Positions 29,954 through 38,375 of a stretch of 64,000 bases of DNA are shown piece by piece. Origin of the DNA: Tepidisphaera sp. GTDB lineage: Bacteria > Planctomycetota > Phycisphaerae > Phycisphaerales > UBA1924. The notes under the pieces are model-generated. The model ran no database searches, was not told the DNA's origin, and saw only the letters and a program-made list of their open reading frames with translations. Both the position numbers and the translations under genes were made by a program. How positions within the stretch are numbered: position 1 is the first letter of the stretch; every line of letters starts with the position of its first letter. Where the stretch lies: the NCBI GenBank assembly GCA_016124375.1, contig WGNV01000010.1, positions 62,001 through 126,000 of the forward strand, written 5' to 3'.

Positions 29954-31819
29954 ATGCCGGTGGCGACGGATCGCACCCAACCCGTGCCCGACCTGATCAA
30001 CACTAGCGCCGCCGCTGCGCCCGGCGCGGGGGGACAGGCTCGCGGGCGAGCGAGCGATGCCGCCGGTGTGCGCGGGATGACTAAAGTGTGGCGACTGCGC
30101 GGGGCGATGAGCGCCGCCGGAGCGCCGCTGGTGCAGCGAGTGCTGATCGCCCGGGGCCTCACCGACCCGGCGACTTCGGAAAAGTTCCTCGACCCCAAGC
30201 TCACGCACCTGCACGATCCCTCGGGCATTCCCGACCTGGACAAGGCGGCGGAGCGGTTGCTGCGAGCGGCTCGCGCGGGCGAACGCATCGTCATCTACGG
30301 CGATTACGACGTCGATGGCGTGAGCGCGACCGCGATCCTCTTCCACATGCTGCGCGAAATCGTGCCGGGCGTGAAACTCGGCACCTACGTGCCCCATCGC
30401 ATCGACGAGGGGTACGGGTTGAACGTGGAGGCGGTGCGCGAACTGGCCCGCGAGGGGGCACGGGTGATCGTCAGCGTCGATTGCGGCATCACCGCGATCG
30501 CGCCCGCCCAAGCCGCACGCGAGGCGGGCGTGGACCTCATCATCACGGATCATCACAACCCGCCCGCGTCGGTGGCCGAACTGCCCGACGCTTTCGCCGT
30601 GGTGCACCCGCGCCGGCCGGATTCGGCGTATCCCTTCGGCGAACTCTGCGGCGCGGGGGTGGCGTTCAAACTCGCGTGGCGCTTGGCGACCCTTGCGAGT
30701 GGGGGCAGCAAGGTATCGGAAGCGATGCGGGGGCTGCTGATCGAGTTGCTCGGGCTGACGTCGCTGGGGGTGATTGCGGATGTGGTGCCGCTGGTGGATG
30801 AAAATCGTGTGATCGCGAAGTTCGGGCTCGGGCGGATCAAGGATTCACGGATCGAGGGGCTGCGGGCGCTGGTGCGGGCGTCTCGCCTGGACAGCGACAA
30901 GGTGAGCGCCGAGGACGTGGGGTTCAAGATCGGTCCGCGACTGAACGCGTGCGGGCGCATGGGGCATGCGCGCGAGGCGGTGGAGTTGCTGACGGTGGCG
31001 AGCGGGGCGCGGGCGAACGAGATCGCCACGCAGTTGTCGCGCATGAATGATGAACGGCGCGACGAGGAGCGGCGGATCTTTGAGCACGCACTGGAGATGG
31101 CGCAATCCCAGGGCATGACCGGAACCCAGTCGCGGGCCATCGTCTTGGCGCACGAGGGGTGGCACAGCGGGGTCGTGGGCATCGTGTGCTCGCGCCTGGT
31201 GGAGCGGTTCAATCGCCCGACGATCCTGCTCTCGAGCGCGGCCGAGGGGCTGCACGGGTCGGGGCGGTCGATTGAGGGATTCAGTCTGCACGCGGCGCTG
31301 GTGGAGTGTGCGCCGTTGCTCACGACCTTTGGCGGGCACGACATGGCCGCGGGGATGAAGCTGGCGCATGCGCAGTTTGCCGCATTCGTGCAGGGCTTCA
31401 CCCAGGTCGCGAACCGAGAGATCAGCCCCGAGCAACTGGTGGGTGCAGCGAAGTACGACTGCGGCGCGAGCCTGCACGAACTCGATCTCACGACGGTGCG
31501 TCAGTTGGCACGGCTCGGGCCCTTCGGGGCCGGTAACCCGGGGGTGCGCGTGCGGCTGGCGCCGGTGCGGGTGGCGGCCAGGCCGGAGATCTTCGGGCAG
31601 ACGGGCAAGCACCTATCGCTGCGGGTGGCGGATGAGCGCGGCGGGCGCGGGCTGAGGCTGATCGGCTGGAACTGGGCGAGCCGCATCGCCGAGATTCCTG
31701 CGGGCGCGACGATCGAGGCGATCGTGACGCCGACGATCTCGACGTTCGGCTCGCCCAGCGTCGAGCCGGTGATCGACGACATTCGCATCGTCGATGCGCC
31801 TTCCGGCCCCGGCGCCTAG
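29954..31819 (+). CDS. recJ: Single-stranded-DNA-specific exonuclease RecJ
   Basis: IYGDYDVDGVSATAIL, DCGI, TDHHNPP, GRSIEGFSLHAAL, FGGHDMAAGM. Confidence 0.95.
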   Translation: MPVATDRTQPVPDLINTSAAAAPGAGGQARGRASDAAGVRGMTKVWRLRGAMSAAGAPLVQRVLIARGLTDPATSEKFLDPKLTHLHDPSGIPDLDKAAERLLRAARAGERIVIYGDYDVDGVSATAILFHMLREIVPGVKLGTYVPHRIDEGYGLNVEAVRELAREGARVIVSVDCGITAIAPAQAAREAGVDLIITDHHNPPASVAELPDAFAVVHPRRPDSAYPFGELCGAGVAFKLAWRLATLASGGSKVSEAMRGLLIELLGLTSLGVIADVVPLVDENRVIAKFGLGRIKDSRIEGLRALVRASRLDSDKVSAEDVGFKIGPRLNACGRMGHAREAVELLTVASGARANEIATQLSRMNDERRDEERRIFEHALEMAQSQGMTGTQSRAIVLAHEGWHSGVVGIVCSRLVERFNRPTILLSSAAEGLHGSGRSIEGFSLHAALVECAPLLTTFGGHDMAAGMKLAHAQFAAFVQGFTQVANREISPEQLVGAAKYDCGASLHELDLTTVRQLARLGPFGAGNPGVRVRLAPVRVAARPEIFGQTGKHLSLRVADERGGRGLRLIGWNWASRIAEIPAGATIEAIVTPTISTFGSPSVEPVIDDIRIVDAPSGPGA

Positions 31820-31851
31820 TGCCCGGTACGCGGTGCCTTCTCTCCAAAAAC

Positions 31852-31892
31852 GCACCCGGGACGAACCCCCTCACAGGCTCGTTCCCGGGGCA
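31852..31892 (-). terminator. Terminator of the TPR gene (between convergent recJ and TPR genes)
   Basis: Imperfect stem cccgggacgaa / cgttcccggggc; minus-strand read continues gtgcgttttt. Confidence 0.6.
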
Positions 31893-31946
31893 TTGTGTGC
31901 GTGTAGGCGTGTGGTGAGGTGGTGATTCGGGCGTGAGGGTGGTGGG

Positions 31947-33170
31947 TTACTGCACGGCGCTGAGCAGCGTGGCGGCGTCCTTGTTGTTCGGGTCGAGCTT
32001 GAGGGCCATCTGGAAGTTGCCGCGGGCGTCGGCGGTCTGATTCATGTCGCGCTGCACCAGACCCAGGAGGATGTACGTCTCGGGAGTCTGCTGGATGTTG
32101 AGAGCGCGGCGGAGGTAGTCGATCGCGCCGGGGTTGTCGCCGTTCTGGCGGAGATAGAGAGCGCGGAGGACGTAGCCGTCGGGCTTGTTGGGGGCCAGGG
32201 CGATGGCGCGCCCGCTGGCTGTGCGGAGGCGAGCGTGGTCGTGGAGCTGGTAGCAGACCTGGCCGAGTTCGAGCCAGGCGTCGGTGTCGGTGTTGCCGTC
32301 GGTGTCGGCGGTGAGCTTGATGAGGATTTCGCGCGCCTCGACGGGGCGGTCGAGCTGCATGAGGCACTTGGCGCGGGCGTGGAGCAGGTCGCGCCGGCCC
32401 TCGTTGGCCTTGTTGGTCAGGATGCGGGCGAGGTTTCCCTCGGCCTGGCCGAACTGGCCCGTGGCGATCTGGGCGCGGATAAGGTCTTCGATGATCGCCT
32501 GGTCATCGGGGGCCAGCAGACGGGCCTCGTTGAACAGCGGGATGGCGTCGGCGGGCTTGTCGCGCAGCATCGCGATGTGGCCCAGCGTCTGCTTCACGCC
32601 CGGGGCGTGGTCGAACTTGTCCAGGCGCGCGGTCAGGTACTTCTCCGCGTCGTCGAGGCGGTCCAGGGCCATCATCATCTCGGCGGCGGCGATGGCGTAC
32701 TGCGGGTTCGAGGGGTCGCGCTCGTTGGCACCCTCGTAGCGGCGCAGGGCTTCTTCCTTTCGGTCGATGCGCTCGGCCAGGATGCCCTGGTAGTACCAGG
32801 TGTCGACGTCGGCGGCGTTCATCTTCTCGGCCTGGGCAAAGGACGCGCTGGCGGCGTCCAGATCGCCCTGCTCCATCAGGATGCGCCCACGCAGCACGAA
32901 GCTCTTGACCACCTTGTCGTTGAGCTCGATCGACACGTTGACATGCTTGAGCGCCTTGGGAAGGTCGCCCGCGAGGAAGGCCTGCTGGGCCATCGTCCAT
33001 TCGGTGGCGCTCTTGAGCTGCTGCATCTTCTCCTTGGCGAGGTTGCTGCCTTCGGAGGTGAACGCACCGTTGGTGCCGCAGGCGCCCAAGAGGGTCGCCA
33101 GCGAGAGACCGGTTCCGAGAACCAGCGCGGCCTTGGCGCGATCGAACGAGCGGCGGGTGTTCTGTGCCAT
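31947..33170 (-). CDS. TPR-repeat lipoprotein
   Basis: Lipobox LLGAC; multiple TPR motifs. Confidence 0.85.
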   Translation of the reverse strand: MAQNTRRSFDRAKAALVLGTGLSLATLLGACGTNGAFTSEGSNLAKEKMQQLKSATEWTMAQQAFLAGDLPKALKHVNVSIELNDKVVKSFVLRGRILMEQGDLDAASASFAQAEKMNAADVDTWYYQGILAERIDRKEEALRRYEGANERDPSNPQYAIAAAEMMMALDRLDDAEKYLTARLDKFDHAPGVKQTLGHIAMLRDKPADAIPLFNEARLLAPDDQAIIEDLIRAQIATGQFGQAEGNLARILTNKANEGRRDLLHARAKCLMQLDRPVEAREILIKLTADTDGNTDTDAWLELGQVCYQLHDHARLRTASGRAIALAPNKPDGYVLRALYLRQNGDNPGAIDYLRRALNIQQTPETYILLGLVQRDMNQTADARGNFQMALKLDPNNKDAATLLSAVQ

Positions 33171-33246
33171 GTGAGGGTGCTCCTGCGTGTGAGGGGTGAG
33201 GGAGTGAGGGCGCCGGGGGAGACCCGGCGAGTTCGAGGCAAGCGCT

Positions 33247-33272
33247 CACGCCGGGGTTTTTCACCCGGCGTG
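33247..33272 (-). terminator. Intergenic hairpin between secretin and TPR lipoprotein genes
   Basis: cacgccgggg-tttttcac-ccggcgtg. Confidence 0.5.
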
Positions 33273-33283
33273 GCGTGATGGGT

Positions 33284-35581
33284 TTACTTGTTGAAGTCGG
33301 GGGCCGGCACCGGGGTCACCTCAGGGGTGGTGGGCATGTCCGGGGCGTTGGTGAAGGTCTGCATCGGGGTCTGAGCGGGCTTGGCCTTGCTCATCTGGAC
33401 CCACTGGCGGAGCATGGCGAAGCGGAAGTTGCCGAGCCCGGCGACGCCGGCGGGAGCGTTGGAAGCGTCGGTGTTGGCGGCCGCGGTCTGGGTAGAGGGG
33501 GTGTTGGCGTCGGTGTTGGCGGCGGGCTGCACGTGGTAGGTGGCGGTGGAGGCGGTGTTGGTGTTCTGGGCAGGGTTGGTGCTGGCGGGCTCGCCTGGGT
33601 TGAAGGTCTCGTCGGTGTTGGTGCCGGAGTTCTGGGCGGAGCGGGTGAAGGAGGTCTCGGGAGATTCGGTGGCGTTGGCGTGGACGGTGGTCTTGATGTA
33701 GTTGGCGGTTTCGCCGTCGATGATCCGCTGGAGAGTGCTGCGGGTCGGCCAGACCGTCTTCTCGGTGGAGAGCTTCTCACGCAGGCCGATGGCTTCGGGC
33801 TGGTTGGGGTTGATGGCGAGCGAGCGCTGCAGGAGCCAGAGGGCCTTGTCGGTGTCGCCCTTGGCGGCTTCGTCGTCGGCCTCGACGTTGAGCTGGCTGC
33901 TCATCTTGTCGCGGCTCCAGAAGAGCGTGCCCTCGCGAGCCCCGGCGACCGCCCGCTCGAGCTGGTCGCGCCCGCGCTGGCCGGCGTCGGCGAGCTGCGA
34001 GTCGTTGACGATGTGCGGGGTGATCATGAAGATGATCTCGTTGCGCTCGGTGCTGTCGTCGTGCCCGCGGAAGGCGGCGCCGATCAGCGGGATGTCGCCC
34101 AGGAAGGGGACCTGGTTGCGCGAGCTCTGGGTCTGCTCGCGGAAGAGGCCGCCCAGCACCACCGTCTGCCCGTCACGCAGCATCACGTTGGTCGTGAGTT
34201 CGTTGGTGTTCTCGTCGGGGATGGTGACGGCGGCACCGGTCGCGTCCTTGGTGTCGCGGATGACGGCGTCGGAGACCTGGGGCTTGAGCTCCATCCGGAT
34301 CATGCCGTCGTTCATCACGATCGGGCGGAAGTAGAGCTGCGTACCAGTGTCCAGGAACTGCACGGTCTGCGTCGTCGTGGTGTCGGTGCTGGTGGTGCTG
34401 AGGTAGCCGACCTTACGACCGACCAGGACGCGGCTGGCCTGACGGTTCAGGGCCATGATCTTGGGGTTGGAGAGGATGGTGGTGTCGGTCACTTCGTCGA
34501 GCACGCGGAGGAAGACCGCGACGTCGTCGCTCACGACGCCGACCTTGAACCCGCCGGAGCTGGCGGTGTTGCCGTTGGTGCTGGTGACGCCGACGGCGTG
34601 GCTGTCGGCGGGCAGCGGGTTGCTGCCGCCCGCGGTGGTAGCGCCGCGGATCAGGCCATTGACGACGCCCAGGGGGCCGCCGGCGCTGACGAACTCGGTG
34701 AACTTGCTGTCGGCGATGATGGAGAAGTCGATGCCCAGGCCGTTGGCTTCGGTGAGCGCGGTCTGGAGGATGGTGGCCTCGACGAGGACCTGCGCGGGGC
34801 GAGTGTCGAGCTGCTTGAGGAGCTGCTCGATCTCGTTGACGTTTTCCTCGTAGTCGTAGACGACGAGCATGGAGGTGTTGGCATACTCCTCGTTGCCCTG
34901 GGGCACATCGCCCAGGGTCGGGAAGTTGGCGAGCTTGCCGTTGGTCTTGATCTGGCCGGCTTCGCCGTTGGGCCCGGCGACGCTGAGAAGCGGGGTGACG
35001 AGGGCGGCTGCGTCGGTGGAGGAGAGGTAGTTGAGGTGGATGACCTTGCTGATGCGTTGGCGCTGGGCCTGCTGCAGGGCCTTGAGTTCGTCGAGGGTGT
35101 AGATGGTGATGAAGTTGCCGTTCTCGAGATAGCCATAGCCGTTGATGTTGAGGATGGCGTCCAGGGCCTCGTAGAAGGTGACGCCGTAGAGGTTGGCGGA
35201 GACGCGGGCATTGACGTTCTTGCTGGCGATGATGTTCTTTTTGCTCTGGATGCTGAGCATTTCCAGGACGGTGCCGAGGTCTTCGTCGTTGACGTGGAGG
35301 TCAACGATCATGTTGTCGTCGACGGTGACGCGGGCGGGGTCGGCGTCCTGGGAGGACTTGTTCTTGGCGCCCGGACCGCCCAGAAGGCCAGCGGGGTTCG
35401 CGTGGGGCTTGGGGGCGCCCAGGGAGCCGAGCCCGGCACCGGCAGGGGGCAGGTTGTTAGGCTGCTTGGCCTGCGCGAAGGCGGGATTTGTGCCGGCGAG
35501 GTGGAACAACACGGCCGCAACAAAGGCCGAACCAACTCGAATCGAAGGACGAACCTGGAAACGGCCGCTGTGCTTGGTCAT
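33284..35581 (-). CDS. Secretin (GspD/PilQ-type) with C-terminal TPR and low-complexity extension
   Basis: TNVMLRDGQTVVLGGLFREQTQSSRNQVPFLGDIPLIGAAFRG secretin signature; N-domains VLVEATILQ; signal peptide. Confidence 0.92.
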   Translation of the reverse strand: MTKHSGRFQVRPSIRVGSAFVAAVLFHLAGTNPAFAQAKQPNNLPPAGAGLGSLGAPKPHANPAGLLGGPGAKNKSSQDADPARVTVDDNMIVDLHVNDEDLGTVLEMLSIQSKKNIIASKNVNARVSANLYGVTFYEALDAILNINGYGYLENGNFITIYTLDELKALQQAQRQRISKVIHLNYLSSTDAAALVTPLLSVAGPNGEAGQIKTNGKLANFPTLGDVPQGNEEYANTSMLVVYDYEENVNEIEQLLKQLDTRPAQVLVEATILQTALTEANGLGIDFSIIADSKFTEFVSAGGPLGVVNGLIRGATTAGGSNPLPADSHAVGVTSTNGNTASSGGFKVGVVSDDVAVFLRVLDEVTDTTILSNPKIMALNRQASRVLVGRKVGYLSTTSTDTTTTQTVQFLDTGTQLYFRPIVMNDGMIRMELKPQVSDAVIRDTKDATGAAVTIPDENTNELTTNVMLRDGQTVVLGGLFREQTQSSRNQVPFLGDIPLIGAAFRGHDDSTERNEIIFMITPHIVNDSQLADAGQRGRDQLERAVAGAREGTLFWSRDKMSSQLNVEADDEAAKGDTDKALWLLQRSLAINPNQPEAIGLREKLSTEKTVWPTRSTLQRIIDGETANYIKTTVHANATESPETSFTRSAQNSGTNTDETFNPGEPASTNPAQNTNTASTATYHVQPAANTDANTPSTQTAAANTDASNAPAGVAGLGNFRFAMLRQWVQMSKAKPAQTPMQTFTNAPDMPTTPEVTPVPAPDFNK

Positions 35582-35878
35582 GATCGGACCTCTGTGTGTC
35601 TTTGGGTTCTGATGACTGCATGAAGCCCGGCGGGCACGCCAGCCCGAGGGCCCAACTCCGCCTCTTTCGTCGTCCGAGTTGACGCGCGACTTTGCGCTGC
35701 TGTGCCGAGATTTACGACTTTGCTTCGCGTGCCTGCCCTTCCAGGCGGCCCGCCTGCGCCGGTGTAACTGTCCCACTCCGAATCGGATGGGCGGCGGCGC
35801 GGGTCCATACCATGGGACTATCGGACGCTGCGGTTATCGCAGGTCCGCGCAGACATCGCGCCACGGAGGAAAAAAACT

Positions 35879-36415
35879 TTGCGTCAGCACCTCGAAAATG
35901 TGATCGCCGCGGCGGTCCGCACTCGTGATAACGGGCTCAAGCTGCTGGAGGGGATATCTCCCGAGCGGGCGGCGATGAAGCCGCGATTTGAGACGGCGGG
36001 GGGATTGGTGGTGATCGATACCAACCATCCGAGCTTCATCTGTGGGCACCTGGGTCTGTACGGCGCCCGAATGTTCACGTTTGTGGGCAAGGATCCGGCG
36101 CCGGTGGCGCCGCCCCAGGGCTGGGATTTGCTCTACAAGGCGGGCGTGCCGTGCGAGGACGATCCAAAGGGGACGATCTATCCCGCCTGGGGAAAGGTGC
36201 GCGAGCAGTTCGTGAACTCGCTGAACGCGACAATCGACATGTTCGGCACGCTCGACGACAGCGTGCTGCTCAGGCCCATGGCCGACGAGCGAGCAAGGCA
36301 GTTCTTCCCGACCGTCGGGCTCGCCTTGAACTTCATGACCACGACCCACGTGGCGATACACATGGGACAGTTGAGCGCATGGCGACGCTGCTTCGGCATG
36401 CCCGCGGCGACGTGA
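35879..36415 (+). CDS. DinB-like four-helix protein (TTG start)
   Basis: Spaced His residues HPSFICGHLGLY and HVAIHMGQLSAWRR typical of DinB-fold metal site. Confidence 0.6.
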   Translation: MRQHLENVIAAAVRTRDNGLKLLEGISPERAAMKPRFETAGGLVVIDTNHPSFICGHLGLYGARMFTFVGKDPAPVAPPQGWDLLYKAGVPCEDDPKGTIYPAWGKVREQFVNSLNATIDMFGTLDDSVLLRPMADERARQFFPTVGLALNFMTTTHVAIHMGQLSAWRRCFGMPAAT

Positions 36416-36428
36416 TCGCCCGCGCCGC

Positions 36429-37082
36429 TCAGGCTCGAACGTAAGGGTTCGTTCGCTTTTCAACGCCGATCGTCGTCGGCGGGCCGTGCCCTGGATACAG
36501 CGTGGTCTGGTCCGGGAGCGTGTAGAGCCGGCGGCGGATGGAAGAGGCGAGCGTGTCGAAATCGCTGCCCGGGAAATCCGTGCGCCCGATCGATCCGGCG
36601 AATAACGCGTCGCCCGAGATGAGCGTGTGGCTCGGGGCGTGATGGAACGCGACGCTGCCGGGGGAGTGCCCGGGTACGTGCAGCACGCGCCACTCGCTCG
36701 GGCCGAGCTGAAGGGTCTGGTTATCTCGCAGCGTGTGCTCGGCGGCGGCGAAGGACATCGGCATGCCGTAGAGCGCGCTGAGGTTGAGTTCGGGGTCCTC
36801 CAGCCATTCCGCCTCCGCGTCGTGGAGATACACCGGAACGTCCGGAAACGCGCGACGCACGTCCGCTAACCCGGATATGTGATCCGCGTGGGCGTGGGTG
36901 AGCAGGATGGCCGCGGGCGCGGCACCCAGCGCGGCCAAGCGATCGATGAGCGGCTGCGGCTCGAAGCTCGGATCGATGATCCACCAGACGTTGTTCATGC
37001 CGATCAGGTAACTGTTCGTAGCGAACGGGCCCAGAGTGAAGCATTCGATTTTTGGAAGCAGGGGCGAAGTCGGCACAGTCAT
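36429..37082 (-). CDS. MBL-fold metallo-hydrolase (glyoxalase II-like)
   Basis: LLTHAHADHISGL (HxHxDH), HVPGHSPGSV, SGDALFAGSIGRTDF, LYPGHGPPTTIGVEKRTNPYV. Confidence 0.93.
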   Translation of the reverse strand: MTVPTSPLLPKIECFTLGPFATNSYLIGMNNVWWIIDPSFEPQPLIDRLAALGAAPAAILLTHAHADHISGLADVRRAFPDVPVYLHDAEAEWLEDPELNLSALYGMPMSFAAAEHTLRDNQTLQLGPSEWRVLHVPGHSPGSVAFHHAPSHTLISGDALFAGSIGRTDFPGSDFDTLASSIRRRLYTLPDQTTLYPGHGPPTTIGVEKRTNPYVRA

Positions 37083-37220
37083 GGTTCGAGCGTAGCGCCC
37101 GCCCGCGCGATTCCGAAAAATCCCGAACGTCGTACAATCAGAAGTTGCGCGAATGGCGGTGAAGCATGACGGGGGCATTGTCCCGCGGATGGCGTCGTTC
37201 CGCTGTCGGGAGGTAACACG

Positions 37221-38249
37221 ATGACGAAGCAAAGCGAGCCCGAGAAGATGAGCGCGTCCATGCCCGTAGCTCAGCCGGGAGCCACCCCGACGTATGAGGC
37301 AGGTGCGGCCAAGCCTTCGAACCCAGGCGCGGGGGCGGCGTTTGTGACGCTGGTTATCTTGTACGGAGCGGCACTGGTGCTGAGCGTGGCGATGGCGCTG
37401 CGCGGCAAGTATGACCTTGGGGTGCAGGGCATTCTGCTGGTGCTGACGATGGCGCCTGTGGCGTTTGTGCTGGCGATCCTGGCGTTTGGGGCCAGGCAGC
37501 GGGCGTGGACGCAGCAGTTGGCGGATCTATCGCGAGCGGTCAGAGTGCTGAACGAGCAGGCGTCGCTTTCGGATGATGCGAGGCGGATTCTGAATCGCGG
37601 GGCGGAGCGCGAGGTGCTGTGCCGCGCGATCGAGGAAGACATCTCGGCGCAGAACTGGGATGCGGCGTTGGTTCTTGTGAAGGAGCTGGCCGATCGATTT
37701 GGATATCGGGCCGAGGCCGAGCAGTTCCGCTCGCGGATCGATGAATCCAGGCGGCAGACGCGCAACGCGGAGATCAGCGACGCGATCGGGTATCTGGACG
37801 GCTTGATTCTGCAGAGGCGGTGGGATGAGGCGATGGCCGACGCTGGGCGCATCATGCGGCTGTACCCGGACTCGCCCCGGGTCGAGTCGCTGCGGAACCA
37901 TGTGGCCGAGGCGCGGGCAAATCACAAGCGCGGTCTGGAGCGGCGGTTTTTGGAGGCATCGCAAGAGGGCAAGAGCGATGAGGCGCTGGAACTGCTGCGC
38001 GAACTGGATCAGTATTTGTCGCCCGCGGAAGCCGAGCCCTTGCGCGAGTTGGCGAGGGGTGTTATTGGCAAGGCCCGCGAGAACCTGGGCGCTCAGTTCA
38101 AGCTGGCGGTGCAGGACAAGAGGTGGGGTCAGGCGGCCCGCATCGGTGAGCAGATTATCAGTCAGTTTCCAAACACTCGCATGGCCGGGGAAGTGCGCGG
38201 CGTGATCGACGGCATCCGCGAGAAGGCCTCGGCAATGTCGGGGGTGTGA
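37221..38249 (+). CDS. Membrane-anchored TPR-like hypothetical protein
   Basis: Two TM segments, then helical repeats WDAALVLVKELADRF, WDEAMADAGRIMRLYPDS, SDEALELLRELDQYL. Confidence 0.65.
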   Translation: MTKQSEPEKMSASMPVAQPGATPTYEAGAAKPSNPGAGAAFVTLVILYGAALVLSVAMALRGKYDLGVQGILLVLTMAPVAFVLAILAFGARQRAWTQQLADLSRAVRVLNEQASLSDDARRILNRGAEREVLCRAIEEDISAQNWDAALVLVKELADRFGYRAEAEQFRSRIDESRRQTRNAEISDAIGYLDGLILQRRWDEAMADAGRIMRLYPDSPRVESLRNHVAEARANHKRGLERRFLEASQEGKSDEALELLRELDQYLSPAEAEPLRELARGVIGKARENLGAQFKLAVQDKRWGQAARIGEQIISQFPNTRMAGEVRGVIDGIREKASAMSGV

Positions 38250-38263
38250 GGGAGCGGGGAACG

Positions 38264-38372
38264 AAATGGCAGAGTGGCAAAGTGGCGGAGTGGCAAAGTG
38301 AAAAACCGCGACGCTTCAGCGTCGCGGCTTCTTTATTCGGTCTCTCGACCACTCGACCACTTCGCCACTTCC
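38264..38372. repeat. Inverted arrays of GGCAAAGTG-type repeats (element 3), loop carries a terminator
   Basis: aaatggcagagtggcaaagtggcggagtggcaaagtg ... cgaccactcgaccacttcgccactt. Confidence 0.9.
38306..38335 (+). terminator. Rho-independent terminator inside repeat element 3
   Basis: ccgcgacgct-tc-agcgtcgcgg then cttcttta. Confidence 0.75.
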
Positions 38373-38375
38373 GGC

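Noticed and set aside
33275-35623. 782-aa + strand ORF
   Set aside because: Antisense to the secretin, which has clear domain motifs.
37262-37285. tRNA-like string cccgtagctcagccgggagcc
   Set aside because: Lies inside a coding frame (MPVAQPGATPT); no acceptor, anticodon or T-arm follows.
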